Assembly (NCBI GenBank): GCA_963921425.1
Contig: OY992835.1
Coordinates: 21,328,001 to 21,392,000 of the forward strand
Length of the DNA: 64,000 nucleotides
Reading direction: 5' to 3'
Source of the DNA: Dryas octopetala
Lineage: Eukaryota > Streptophyta > Magnoliopsida > Rosales > Rosaceae
This document shows positions 39,712 to 52,032 of this stretch, piece by piece. Numbering within the stretch: the stretch's first letter is position 1; each line of letters opens with the position of its first letter. Below the pieces are notes generated by a model. It had not been told where the DNA came from. It saw only the letters and a list, made by a program, of their open reading frames with translations, and searched no databases. The translations under genes were made by a program, and so were the position numbers.

Positions 39712-41030
39712 TGGATCACTGTTAACAGAAGAGACGAAGTTCGCATTTCGATGAATGGGGTCATCGTGATCTTGAGAAGAAGAAATATTGTTAATGCGAC
39801 TTGGTCATGGGCGGGACCCACACCAGATTTTTGCCTTAACTATCTAATATCTATGTAATAAATACCACGTGTGATCGAGAAGTGCAAGGAGTACCCACTA
39901 GCTTTATTGATCGAGTGGCAATAGTTTTTTTGTTTTTTGCTTTTTGGGTTTTCTGCTCCTCTTTCAATTGGGTCCGAATAAGTGTAATTTTGTAGCCCAA
40001 GCTCAGCCCATTATGACACAATTTTTCCCTTATAAACCAAGTAACTTGGGCCTCATTAAGCTCAATTTCAAAAAGTCTTTCCTAGAGTTCATTTTGATCC
40101 GATTATTTGGCTTCCAAACAGATTTTAACTTAAATTTTGAAGAAATTTAGGTAATCATCTAAAAATTAATTAACAATAGGATAAATAGCCAAAGACCCTT
40201 ATAAGCCTCCACACGTGTGGCATCACTCAACACATAAACAACTTATACTCATATTTAGTGACGTGGAGCACGTGTGGCTAATTGGCAATAGAAGTAGTCA
40301 AAGAACCTTATAAACCACTATGTAATATTATAATTTTTTCAATTTAGAACATCACTCCACATTCCTACAAATTTTACATTTTTTTGTTACAAGTAATGTC
40401 ACAATGGAGTGCTATTCAAATTTTGGATGTAAGGATAAATACTCTAAATCAGTGGAGCTACAATTTATTGACAACCATGAACTTTGCAACAATCATTTCA
40501 CTTAATCACACTCTCAATGTTGCATGTTTGAACTTTGGTGTTGAATTATGAATTCAAAAGAATACGACGAGAACTGAATGGCCCGAACTCTCGGGTTGGT
40601 ATTTTTTCAACTAGTTTTTTTGTATAACTTCTTAAGTTCTTAGTATCAAGTGTAAATTGAAAATTCTTGGATTCTAAGTTTAGATCACCTAATCGTAAAT
40701 ATAAAGTATAAAGTTTAAACTTAATTTTGCCTCAAATATGATTCTATGTTTATGCTTTTGAAGTTAATGCCTAAAATAACAACCATTAAGATTTAGAGTC
40801 AAATATTTTAGATTTAAATTAATTTACATTGAAACAATGCTAAATTTTGTAGCCATGCACAATATAAACACAAAATCCATAAGTAGAGGGGTGTCAAAAG
40901 AAATTAGAGGGTGTACATTTCAGAATAGAGAAAGTCAAACATGTGCTATTAATTGTTGATATTTCCATTTTAATAGTTTTGGGGGAAGTTTCGCATTTTT
41001 TGTGTTTGAAGACTCGAATTAGAAATCTTA
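39712..41030. other. Intergenic region upstream of the sugar transporter
   Basis: It holds the transporter promoter (39712-39900) and AT-rich sequence. TTATAAGCCTCCACACGTGTGGC and GACGTGGAGCACGTGTGGC-type words at 40198-40280 give two ACACGTGT/CACGTGT G-box-like sites. No gene is supported. Confidence 0.45.
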
Positions 41031-41349
41031 GGGCTTGTTTGGTATCCTACTCAAATTTTTTTTTCAAAAATGAAGATTTTTTTGTTTGATGTGAGTTTTC
41101 AAAATCAATTTTTAAAATTTGAAAACGTGTTTGGTATGAAATTTGAAAACAATTTTTAAATTTAAAAAATAATAACATCTAAGAAAGAAGGAAGTGTAAA
41201 AAAAAAAATGATGTTTTATCATTTTAAAAAAAAAGGCATGTTTTTTAAAATTGTCTACAAAACACATTTTCTTGACTAAACTTTATTTTTTTGTTTAAAA
41301 AAAAAAATAGTTTTTAAATAGAATACCAAACAGTCTATTCAAACAGCCC
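41031..41349. repeat. Degenerate inverted-repeat element (GGGCTTGTTTGGTA-type ends)
   Basis: The left end GGGCTTGTTTGGTATCC and right-end words GGGCTGTTTG and CTGTTTGGTATTC (reversed) resemble the common plant GGGGCTGTTTGG termini. The interior is T-rich and A-rich in mirror fashion. I found no convincing target-site duplication, so the edges are uncertain. Confidence 0.4.
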
Positions 41350-42410
41350 CAAGGAATAAAATTTCGGATTTCGAGGAAATTTCGAAGATTTTTAAATTTC
41401 GATAAAAATTAGACGGAAACGACGAAAATTGCTATCAAAATACGAAAATTTTGAATGAAACTTTACCATATGTTTATTTAACATATTATCTACAACATTG
41501 ATAAAAAAATATTAAAGAAACCAAATTATATAGTAGGTTTCATGTGATATAAAATGAACATAATGCGTGCTGGAGGCAAATACTATTAAATAAAATTAGT
41601 ATAATGAATAAATAAAATTAGTATATTCTTTATACTTTATAATCTATACACTAAACTCTATATACTCTATATTCTTTAAGATATATATATAATATAAGAT
41701 ATTAGAATTTAGGCCTTCAGAGTATTTTTTATTATTTTATATATAGAAATGTATTATGGTTAAAGTTTAAAAATAACTAAACGAAACCCCAAACTTTTTT
41801 TTTTTCAATTGTCCAAAGACCCCAAACCCCAATCAACCATAGATTTTTTTTTCTTTTCTTTTTTTCTTTTTTTTCTATTTTTTCTTCTCTTTTCTTTTTT
41901 TTCCTTTCCCTTTTCTTTTCTTTTCTTCCCGTGGTCTCTCCTTCAGTCCTTCCCTATCTTTTCTCTCTTTCCTACTGTGTTGCATATAGGCTCAAAGCCA
42001 CTGTGTCGCATGCTCCAGCCGCCATGATATATCATCTATTTCATTTCTCTCACCTTCTCTCCTGCGCCAATCTCTCTCTCCCTCCCCGATGGCCCGATCT
42101 GATCTTCATCTTCTCCATCACTCTTCTCTCTTCTCTCTCTTCTCTTCCTTCTCTCTCCTCCCTCCCAAATCACTCCGGTGGCCGGATTTGTAGGAGAATG
42201 TAGAAGACAGATGGCTGGGTTCTTGAGCGACTGGGTTTTTGAGCGAAATTTCAACGAAATTTCACCAAATTTCGGTGAAATTTCACCAAATTCGATAATT
42301 TCGACGAAATACTATCGAAAAATTGACGAATTAGTGTTAAAATTTTCATACCCTAAAAAAACAAAATTTTCGGCGAAATTTTACCGAAAATTTCGAAATT
42401 TTACTCCTTG
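41350..42410. mobile_element. Inverted-repeat element with AAATTTCG-rich ends
   Basis: The ends read CAAGGAATAAAATTTCGG (left) and CAAGGAGTAAAATTTCG (right, reversed). Beyond them, subterminal GAAATTTCR/YGAAATTT words are densely repeated at 41360-41460 and 42240-42400. The interior is a long pyrimidine tract (about 41840-42160) and the central frames are artefacts of it. No target-site duplication was found, so the insertion mechanism and exact edges remain open. Confidence 0.5.
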
Positions 42411-43180
42411 AAAAAAGGAAAGCAGCCCTTAGTTTTGTCACTGTATGCATAATTTCCCGCGATGTCGGCGAGGGAACAAGCCCAGGTCCACTGCAGTCGG
42501 TGCTTCCATTTGACCGTCTCACCCGGTTTCGCTTTTGACCGGCCAGTCACCGCAAATAGAGGAGCTGAACTTGGGGAGGCTCAGTTTACTTACACGTGGA
42601 GGTTACACCGACAACTAGTCTGGGGAGTCAAAACCAAGTCTTCCCACACATTTTACTTTTGACTTTGACAATTTGGTGATGTTGAGTCCACTAAAACTAG
42701 TAAACTACATACTGCAGCATGAACTTTAAAGTTTAATGGTAATGACAAGCTTAATAACAAAACATGGATTAGAGTTGTAATTATCATTAAGCATTTAGCA
42801 CTACTAAAATAATGGAATTGCTCTGCTTTTTAGGAACATGCCCAGTTATAGATTTTGAAATCACTTTTCTTAAATTTGTTATTATTAGTTGCCTAGTTGG
42901 CTTTCTACAAGCTACATGATTATGAATTTATGATAGGATGCTGTACAAGACCACCACCACCGTATCATTCTTTAATTGATTGCTGTGATCAAGAATAACA
43001 TCATTGAGTCGCACTTTTGCCTTTGCTTTCCAATTGTGTGAATGTGGCTTTTTATTAGTGCATGTTAAACTATATACTTATTTTTCTATGTTTGTTAATT
43101 TGAATTATTAATTTTGTATATATGTATTAACTAAATTAAGAAATTGACAACATATTAACATAACATGATATATGTATATA
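42411..43180. other. Intergenic region
   Basis: A GC-richer patch at 42455-42640 includes a 66-codon frame (42462-42662) without recognisable features. The rest is AT-rich. No gene is supported. Confidence 0.45.
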
Positions 43181-43581
43181 CAGGCTCCTTCTGTTGAGGT
43201 ATACCTCAACTTATTTATGTTGAGGTATACCCTGTTGGGGCGTACACGAGTCTTTTTGTGTCAATCCGAACCGTTCATTTTTTACATCTCCATAAATAGA
43301 TCATCCTTGCAAAAAATTAGCCAAATCGGAAATCATTTGCCTATCTAACTTTGATCAAATAAATGGACGAACCAAATATTTTCGATGAAACCGTCTATTT
43401 GTTTTATCAAAGTTAGATAGGCAAATGATTTCCGATTGGGCTAATTTTTTGCAAGGATGATCTATCAATGAAGATTATCCTTGCGAACGGTTCGGATCGA
43501 CACAAAACGACTCGTGTGGGCTCCAACAAGGTCATACCTCAACATAAATAAGTTGAGGTATACCTCAACAGAAGGAGCCTG
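43181..43581. mobile_element. Foldback MITE with 10 bp direct flanks
   Basis: A 401 bp near-palindrome. The outer arms read CAGGCTCCTTCTGTTGAGGT in both directions, and a further inner arm around CAAAGTTAGATAGGCAAATG pairs with its complement about 80 bp away. Identical TATGTATATA lies on both sides (43171-43180 and 43582-43591). The right flank is a TA repeat, so the true duplication may be 8-10 bp. It is noncoding. Interior words are shared with the element at 49514-49922. Confidence 0.75.
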
Positions 43582-43799
43582 TATGTATATATATATATAT
43601 ATATATAACAAGTAAACACTTTTAATGGGAAAAAATAGAAAAATTATTTTATTGAAATAAAACCGAACAATTAGTCCAAGGAACATGATGGGCCTTTGGC
43701 CTTTTGTTTTTTTCCCGCGAAACTGGAATGCTTCCCTCGTAAAAAAAAATAAAGAGGGTTTTTGCTGGGGTTTTGATATATGAGAGTTATTTGGGCATT

Positions 43800-44070
43800 T
43801 GTTCAAGTAAATAGGGATATATTTGGAAGCTTGAAAAATTCATTAAAACCAGCCCAAGTGCTTCCCGTGTTTTTTATTGGCAGCACTTCTAGGAGGAAGC
43901 ACCTCCCATGTGCTTCTTCCAAAACCACTTTAAGTGCTTATTTAATTGGTTTAAAGCACTTCTCTTTTTTTTGCCAAACATCATTTTTTAAAAAAATAAG
44001 TGCTTTTATTATTTTAAAAGCGCTTTTGACCCTCTTAGAAGCAGTGCCAAACGAGCCCTTAGTCTTGAAG
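43800..44070. repeat. Degenerate MITE-like sequence (AAGTGCTT-rich)
   Basis: The right end, reversed, reads GGGCTCGTTTGGCACTGCTT, and the words AAGTGCTT and AAGCACTT recur in both orientations. The left end is not clear and no target-site duplication was found. Confidence 0.4.
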
Positions 44071-44800
44071 TGAGATATTGGAATGTGAGTTTGACACTTT
44101 GATATTTTAATTAACATAAAAGTTTATTAAGTAGAATTTGTGGACCACAAGGTCCACAACAATTCTAGGTTTGGGAATTCAAGCACATGATTAATGCATG
44201 TTCAATTAATCATTTATAAGTTAGAGCGTTTAATTTAAACAACTAAACTACCAACTCACTGAGCAAAGACCAAACCAAACTGAGTTTGACATAGGTTGAG
44301 ATCCACTTAGCTGATAATTTAACGTAAGATTAAGAACACTCATAACCTCACTCTAATTGGGGCAGAGGCAGAGTGACACAGATTATAATATTATTTAAAA
44401 GACTAACATACAGATCCCTGGCCAAAACATTTATGATGACAACTTGGCATCTCCTTCTCCAAGAGACTGATGGCTATGTACAAGACCCACAAATGACAAA
44501 TATATATAGTTGGAGAAACTTCTAAGCAATACCCCATGCCCCCATGGCCTCTGCATCACCACTACTATTTTACTCCAACAAATTAAGTATGAATCATTGA
44601 ATCTTACAAATCTAATCCTCCGATCCAAGCAATCTGTAGAAAATTCATAGGCTTTTGAGCCACTCAATCTATAACACCCTTTTATTGGCCTTGAATCATG
44701 TGTCGGGGCTAAACAAATGGCAAACCCATTTGCCAAATGATATACTAACTATAACATTCGTATCCTTTCACTTTGCTGATGTTTTATATTATTTTTTAAA

Positions 44801-45090
44801 GACTTAATTGTATTTTTACCATTTATAGTTTTAATTGATTCTCATTTTATTATTTAAATATTTATTTGTCATATTTTATCCCATACAACTATTTTTTTGT
44901 GTTTTACTTTACATTTTTTTGTGAATTTCATCAACGTCAATATTTTTGACGATTTAGCTAACAAAATAGACGAAAAAATATAAAATGGGATTAAAAAATT
45001 GTTGTAAATGGTAAATTGAAACAAATAAATATATAGGTGGTAAAGTGAGAATCAATTAAAACTATAAATAATAAAAAATATAATTAAGCC
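44801..45090. mobile_element. MITE with perfect 9 bp target-site duplication
   Basis: The ends are GACTTAATTGTATTTTTACC and, reversed, GGCTTAATTATATTTTTTAT. Both continue into TATAGTTTTAATTGATTCTC, giving inverted termini of about 55 bp. TTTTTTAAA flanks both sides (44792-44800 and 45091-45099). The 290 bp length, long termini and 9 bp duplication fit Mutator-like MITEs. Confidence 0.8.
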
Positions 45091-45726
45091 TTTTTTAAAT
45101 AAGAATAAAATGATTATAAATATATATATATATTATATGTCAATTCTTTTGATTACATAGAAATAGACAGGTAAAATGTAAAATATATATAATCCATACA
45201 AATTTTTTATTTATTAATTCTACACTATTTCAACAAGTGGTGAATCTACCAAAGAGCAAAATGGGTAAATTCCATAAAACTCATTTTTTTTTCCTAGGTT
45301 GGAGGTATTTGACTCCTCTTGATTTGATCCTTCAAATTAGGGGCATTGTATTTGTAAAAATGACAATTAATTGTTTTGTGACATTGTCAATTGAAAATTT
45401 GAAATGACAATTGACACAAAGAGCAGTACTCTATATATAAGCCTTCCCATACATGCCATTCTCTATATGACATATGTGGCACACAAAAAGGTGTCAAGTC
45501 GTTGCCAAAATCACGCTTGTGTGGGTCGAAAAAGTCACTCATGTGAAACTCACATGCATAGAAAATATAGGATCGACACCTATCACCCCTAAAAGTTTTC
45601 AAAGTGACCCATTGAGACTCTGCTTGGAATCAAACCAACTGAGTGAGAGTACTTCACTTTTCCCCCTTTTCCTTCACTCCTTGTCCAAAAATAACAAAAG
45701 GGTCTTTAGGAGGAGGGAAGAGGACA

Positions 45727-47732
45727 ATGGAGAAGAAGAAGCCACACCATTTTGGAGCTTCAAAAACACAAGGGTGGTATCTTCTTATCCTCACCGTTTT
45801 GACCACCACCACTGCACGACCCACTTTCGACTACACAGATGCCCTCACAAAGAGCCTCCTCTACTTTGAATCACAGCGCTCTGGACGCTTGCCGCACAAC
45901 CAGAGAGTCATCTGGCGTGACCATTCTGGCCTTACCGATGGGCTCGAACAAGGAGTAAGTCCATGTCCAAAAATGTCATTTCGATCACTATCTCACAACC
46001 CCAAAATTAATAGCAAGTGTTAATGTTTTGTTGCTTATTTGTGTATAGGTGGACTTGGTAGGAGGCTATTATGATGCTGGTGACCACGTCAAGTTTGGGC
46101 TCCCAATGGCATTCACAGTCACAATGCTCTCTTGGGGTGTCATAGAATTCCGGCAGCAAATCGCCGCCGCCGGCGAGCTCGAGCATGCAATGGAGGCAAT
46201 CAAGTGGGGCACTGATTACTTCATCAAAGCTCACACGAGCCCAAATGTGTTATGGGCAGAGGTACTACATTAATTTGCTGCATTGCTAGCTTAATTAATT
46301 AGCACACACAAATTTAATTATTCCCAAACTGTTTGATGGGAATATTATTATATTGATATAATTGTGATATTGTCACAGGTGGGTGATGGAGACACTGACC
46401 ATTACTGTTGGCAACGCCCGGAGGACATGACAACATCAAGGCAGGCTTACAAGATCGACCAGACCAATCCCGGGTCGGATCTCGCCGGAGAGGCCGCGGC
46501 GGCAATGGCCGCCGCGTCCTTGGTATTCAAGAAAACAAACCCACATTACTCCCACCTACTCCTACACCATGCCCAACAGGTACAGCTTAATTAGGTTGTG
46601 TGCTAATTATTAATCTAGTAGCTAAAGGATTAGCTTTTATACTAATTAGTACAAAGTTTTTATTTAATTCTAAAGTGGGTTTTTTTTTTTTTTTGTTTAA
46701 TTAGTTGTTTGAGTTTGGGGACAAGTATAGGGACAAGTATGATGCGAACATGGCAGTGGTGAAGAGCTACTACGCGTCGGTGAGTGGGTTCAAGGATGAG
46801 TTGTTGTGGGCAGCTTTGTGGCTATACAAGGCCACCGACAATGAGGAGTATTTGAAGTATGTTATTAACAAGGCCAATTGTTTTGGTGGCATTGGTTGGG
46901 CTATAACTGAGTTTAGCTGGGACGTTAAGTACGCTGGCCTTCAACTCATTGCCTCTAAGGTAAACTCTTTTAACACACGTACTCAAAATTTTGTCAAATT
47001 AACGATTTATAATTACTTAACATATTTAGAATAAAAGTACTATATTATTATTACGTTTGCTCATCACATTTCATAATATCTGTCTAAATCAGACCTTTGT
47101 AAAAGATAAAAGAAAAATATGCACGGCCAAGCTCCCACAAGTGCTGGTGTGGGAGCTAGTGAGTCTCACAACTTTTTTGCGAGAGTTAGAATTTCATTGT
47201 ACACATCTTTTTTATTATTATAAAAGATGTGATCAACAATATACTCCTTAAAACATGTAACATAAAACAAATAGTCATTAACTACCTAATTTTACTTTTA
47301 TTACCTTTTTTTTATAAAAAAAATGTGGTTGTGTGTGTACTAGCTAGGTCATAAGTGCCTCAATTTTATTCTCTCAAATCTTTTTGGGATTTTCCTTTTC
47401 CAATATTCAACCACGAAATGAGAATAAAGCTTTGAATACTTTTTTACTTTGTAAAGTTGGTACATGGAGTGAGCCCCAATTAAGGCACGTAACTAGGGTT
47501 TAACCAAAAAAACAAAAAACAAAAAAAGAGGGGGAGATTGTCTTCTGGCACAAACCCATGTGCAAAATGCAAATGATGCTTTGCATGGTAGTACCTTTAG
47601 GTTGTTCTGAGGAAAGGCATGCCACTTGTCACATCCTAAGTGGTCATGGACAGTACAAAGGTGATCCCGCGATGCCTGAGTAGAGTTTGTGCGAGTAAAG
47701 ACCGGAGATGGAGAGAGAAAGAGAGAAGAAGG

Positions 47733-47770
<38 letters not shown>

Positions 47771-49306
47771 GATACCACAGCTGGTATACCTGGGCAGGTA
47801 AGTCCCTCTCCGGGAGATGATAGCCTGCATTTAGAACTGTAGATGTCATCATGACTGTAGTAGTAAATAGCGCTGATCTAAACAGTTATGTATTGAATCT
47901 TCCAAGTGGGGCCCGGATTGATGTTACATCATGTGGGTGGCCCACTTTCTGAAACTGAGTGGATTCAATTCTTTCATTTAAGGCTCTTCGTCTGTTCGAT
48001 GAGGCACAGCCTCTCCAGCTTGTTTATCACAAGACCCACATGTGTTGGAATGACAATAGAGTCTAATTTCCTAAACAACATAATCTGATTAGTGATTAAA
48101 AATAAATTTATTTAAGAGACTCGTTATTTTTTGTATTGTAGACTTGTAGTTCAATAATTCCAACATCAGTGTCTAATTTTCTAAAGAGCATATTAATGCT
48201 TACAAAATCTCAAACTCACTAAAGATCGATGTATATTAAGTTTGTGTGAAAATGTCACATTTGCCACCCTTAATTCCAAATTTGAGTACGTTGCTGGTTC
48301 AAACTCTGAAAACCCCCCAGAAACCAGAAAGAAACAGAAAAATAGTTCTAAATAGTTGATGCTAAAAAATAGTACGTACAAATGGGTGACATGCAGTGGT
48401 CTAAAAGTAGGATTTATCAGTCATATTGGTTTACATCATATAAGTCCATATTTTGTCCCTGTGCACCCACCCCTTTAATTTTGGATGCCCATATATAGTA
48501 ACTATTTGCATTGAGCCCATGCATGTCTAATTATATATGAGCTAAACCATAAACACACCGATTATCAAATTTTATTTCTTAATGAGTTAATGATGTGACA
48601 GTATTTGATTCAGTATCTCATTTTCTGAATTTATCTTCTGCAGTTGCTCCTTGAAGAAAAACACAAGAAGCATGCTCACATACTCGAACAATATCGATCA
48701 AAAGCCGAATACTACATATGCTCATGCCTAAACAAAAATAATGTGAGCAATGTGGAACGGACACCAGCCGGGCTATTGTATGTCCGGCAATGGAACAACA
48801 TGCAGTACGTTTCAACAGCCGCATTCCTTCTAACAGTGTACTCTGATTTCCTCCAAAACTCAAACCAAAAACTCACCTGCCATGGAGGAACAGTGGGCCC
48901 CCAAGAACTCCTCCATTTCTCAAAATCACAGATTGATTACATTTTGGGCTCTAACCCATTGAACATGAGCTACTTGGTGGGCTATGGCCCAAACTACCCT
49001 CAAAGGGTGCACCATAGGGGTGCCTCTGTTGTGTCATATAGAGAGAACAAAGGGTTTATTGGGTGCACCCAAGGGTATGACAACTGGTATGGTAGGCCTG
49101 AGCCCAACCCAAATGTTCTGGTTGGGGCCTTAGTGGGTGGGCCTGACTGTCAAGATAATTTTTTGGACCAGAGGGACAATTATATGCAGACTGAGGCCTG
49201 CACATATAATACAGCACCATTGGTTGGGGTTTTTGCAAAGTTGTCAGAATTAGAAGTCCAAAAGGTAGATGATAGTCAAAATTTGCAATTGGTTGGTTCT
49301 TATTAG
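45727..49306 (+). CDS. Secreted endo-beta-1,4-glucanase, glycoside hydrolase family 9 class B, 519 aa
   Basis: Hydrolyses internal beta-1,4-glucan bonds in the apoplast during wall remodelling. Five phase-0 exons: 45727-45954, 46049-46261, 46379-46579, 46705-46959 and 48644-49306. Residues 1-31 are a signal peptide (core [14 protein letters not shown]). The catalytic domain begins at [20 protein letters not shown]. The nucleophile-side motif [11 protein letters not shown] holds Asp85/Asp88. The first GH9 signature ([15 protein letters not shown]) has His422/His423. The second ([17 protein letters not shown]) holds the acid Glu483. There is no membrane anchor (class A) and no CBM49 tail (class C). 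A TATA box lies near 45431, about 290 bp upstream of the ATG. Intron 4 is 1.7 kb, unlike the other short introns. It may correspond to the endoglucanase 11 group, but this is inferred. Confidence 0.96.
46960..48643. other. Enlarged intron 4 of the glucanase gene
   Basis: The other introns of this gene are 94-125 bp; this one is 1,684 bp. It contains a GA tract (47735-47767) within a GC-richer block at about 47570-48060 that looks foreign to the AT-rich surroundings. I could not find bounding direct repeats, so no element is named. Splice signals at both ends are intact. Confidence 0.5.
47735..47767. repeat. (GA)16 microsatellite
   Basis: About sixteen GA units inside glucanase intron 4, preceded by interrupted GA-rich sequence from about 47707. 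Confidence 0.9.
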
Positions 49307-51472
49307 ATATATAGTATGGAAAGAAAACAGAGTGCTGGGGTTCTTGATCTATATAGAAGCCCTTTTTTTTTGGCTTTGTAATGGTGGCTGAACTAAGGTG
49401 GTTCAACCCCATTTTGTACCCGTCATTGTTTTAAGTGTTTATAATACTTAAGCATAAAGCTCCATATTGATACTTTAAAGTTTAAACACTTCTTCTAGTC
49501 TAAAGGGGTATTTGGCATAAGAGGAATGATATCAACCTTCTCTAATTTACTTTATCCACCGACTTTTTTCTTTATTATTCTTATTTTACAATGTAAATTT
49601 ATGATTGGAACCGTTTATTTTCTAGATCTTATTATGAAAATCATCTCTACAAAAAATCAACCAAATCAGAAATCGTAATATAACTGTGATAAAATAAATA
49701 AATGGTTTTAATAACAATTTGATTCACTGTTTGTTTATTTGATAACGATTACATGACTAAATGAATTTCGATTTAGTTGATTTTTTTAAGAGATGATCTT
49801 TAAATAGTTATCTAAAAACTGAACAGTTCCGATCATGAAAATACACTTTAGAATAAAAATAATAAAAAAGAAGGTCGGTGAAGAAAATGAATTGGAGAAG
49901 GTAGATACCATTTCCCTTGACATAAAATACAGTAAGCGGATACAGATTATATAGAGGGGATACAAATTCTGCTATATATATTGGATGATATACAACTATT
50001 TTTTAACTTTTGTGTCTTGACGAGTGTATTTTCTACTATTATGATATAGATTTTCCACCATCAAATATAATTGTATATTGCACAACCACTGTTTTAAACG
50101 TGAACTCATAGAGAACATATGGAATCTTTGTTGCTAAAAAGAAAAAAGAGAGGTGGGTATATAAAGCTTAGGTTGTTTGCTTGCTAGTAATCATTCAGAT
50201 AATGTCATATTTCTAGCAAGTACATGAAAGAGACAACACGTGAGGAATTTCTCTTTCATTTGCCACTTACTTGTTCATTGAATATGAAATTGAAATCGAC
50301 CAAAATCTCAATTGGGACAATCCAAGATTACAGATTACAGCCTATCCTTCCGCATATTAATCTTGTCCCTAATTGATGTGATACTCCATGTGTCCTAAGT
50401 TATTGGCAACCTCTCTATTTTTCTTTCTTAGAATACAACTAAGAGTGTATATAAATTTTATGTTTACCAGAAATGCAGACACCCACCACAATTTTTGAAA
50501 CATGATATGCTCTCCCTAGTACATCCTTTTCCCTTAAAAGATGCATAACGGGTGAGTTTTTTTCAAAGCCTTTAAGAGCAACCAAAGTTCTATCTAATTA
50601 AAAACCTAAATTCCCAATTAATACTAGCTTGTTTGCCAAATTTTGCCAAAGCTCCACCTAATCTCCAAATCAAAGCCACCCAATTTTCAAAAATAGCCTT
50701 TTGATTCTCTTTTATGGGACCCAATTGGTCCGATAATTTAGTGTTGATATTATTTTCAACTTAATTATTTACAGTATTTTAATCTCAATAAATTATAATA
50801 TAGTTTAACAGATATCTCACTTAGTATATCCAACGTGGTAGAGTGAGTTATTCAATATGAACAATTGGCACTTGAGCAAGAATTCCTAACATCCTCCCTA
50901 GAATGCATAAGAGTCCTCCTCAAAAGGCTTCTCCACACCATAGAATTAGGAGGCCCCCTTATGGACCACTGAAGGTCTGTTCAGTGACAAGTTAATAGTA
51001 TGATTACACTACTGAGTGCTAAATGATAATTAGTAAATCGGGCCCCCATAATCAATATCCAGAAGAAATCGCCAATAATCTAAGATCAACACTAACATTA
51101 CCTGGTCAAAAAGATATTCCCGCCTGCACACGATTCTGTGTCATTTGCAGAAAGGCAGTCCATTTTTTGCTACAGGGAAAAGTTGAACCTATTATTGCAG
51201 TGTTTTTGTTTTATTGAAACCGACATTATGACACAGTACATCAAGTGTCATGAAGATGGGAACTTGGAAAGGTTGAGTGAGTTTTCAGTGGGGCGTGCCC
51301 AGTGAGGCATGTCTCACATGAGTTGGGATCCACATGATGAGTGAGTCTTCAATGGGGCGTGTCCCAGTGAGGCATGCCCCATAGAAGATGAGTTCCTCAA
51401 ATCAAGCACGTAATGGTATATACTGTAGATTTTATTATATTTTATTCAAAGTACAATCTCATTTTACCACTT
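49307..51472. other. Intergenic region downstream of the glucanase
   Basis: The 3'UTR is followed by AT-rich DNA. It contains a foldback element (49514-49922) and a short direct repeat of GTGAGTYTTCARTGGGGCGTG (51278 and 51340). No gene is supported. Confidence 0.5.
49514..49922. mobile_element. Foldback MITE related to the 43.2 kb element
   Basis: An inverted repeat with the left arm GGCATAAGAGGAATGATATC and reversed right arm GTCAAGGGAAATGGTATC, continuing through ACCTTCTC, CACCGAC and TTTATTATT words. Arms are about 100 bp plus an inner pairing. Interior words AACCGTT and CCAAATCAGAAATC match the element at 43181-43581. No clear target-site duplication was found. Confidence 0.6.
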
Positions 51473-51481
51473 CAAAAAAAA

Positions 51482-51682
51482 GAATAATGCTATACTTACC
51501 ACATTCTTATACCACATTTGTATACCATATGACGTGTCATTACTTTATTGGACAAAGTTTTTCTTTTCTTTTTTGGGTTTTTATTTTTATTTTTTAGTAT
51601 CCAATGTATGAATGCTATGTAAGTTGTCACATAAGGTAGTATGAAATTATGGTATAAAAATGTGGTATATGTAGCACTACTC
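51482..51682. mobile_element. MITE, 201 bp, 9 bp target-site duplication (copy 1 of a pair)
   Basis: The ends are GAATAATGCTATACTTACC and, reversed, GAGTAGTGCTACATATACC. CAAAAAAAA flanks both sides (51473-51481 and 51683-51691). The interior repeats TACCACATT and GGTATAAAAATGTGG words. The same family occurs inverted at 52033-52223. Confidence 0.8.
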
Positions 51683-52032
51683 CAAAAAAAATTATATCAA
51701 TTTATCAACTAAATTAAAAATTTGTTACAATATATCATATATAACTTATTTTTTCTAAATTTTTGTTAAAAATTAGGATGTTTTGATCTTTTTAAATAAG
51801 TTTTTTATTGTGCCAAAATAAATAAAGTGTATTTTAATTATTTTTTTCTAACAATAAGAACTTGTAAAAAATCAAAACACTCTTATTTTTAACAAAAGTT
51901 TAGACAAAATGAGCCACATGTGGTATATCGCAATAAATTTTTAATTTAAGCTGAAAATTAATACAATTTTTTTTTAAGTCGTAAAGTGAGATTGAACCTA
52001 AAATTCAGATGAGTAAAATATAAAAAAACTTA

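Noticed and set aside
41809-42203. Ser/Phe/Leu-rich open frames
   Set aside because: Low-complexity pyrimidine tract within an inverted-repeat element.
43800-44070. Fully bounded Tourist-type MITE
   Set aside because: Only one end is convincing and no target-site duplication was found, so it is listed as a degenerate repeat only.
47493-47852. 119-codon minus-strand frame in glucanase intron 4
   Set aside because: It runs through the GA tract and has no recognisable domain.
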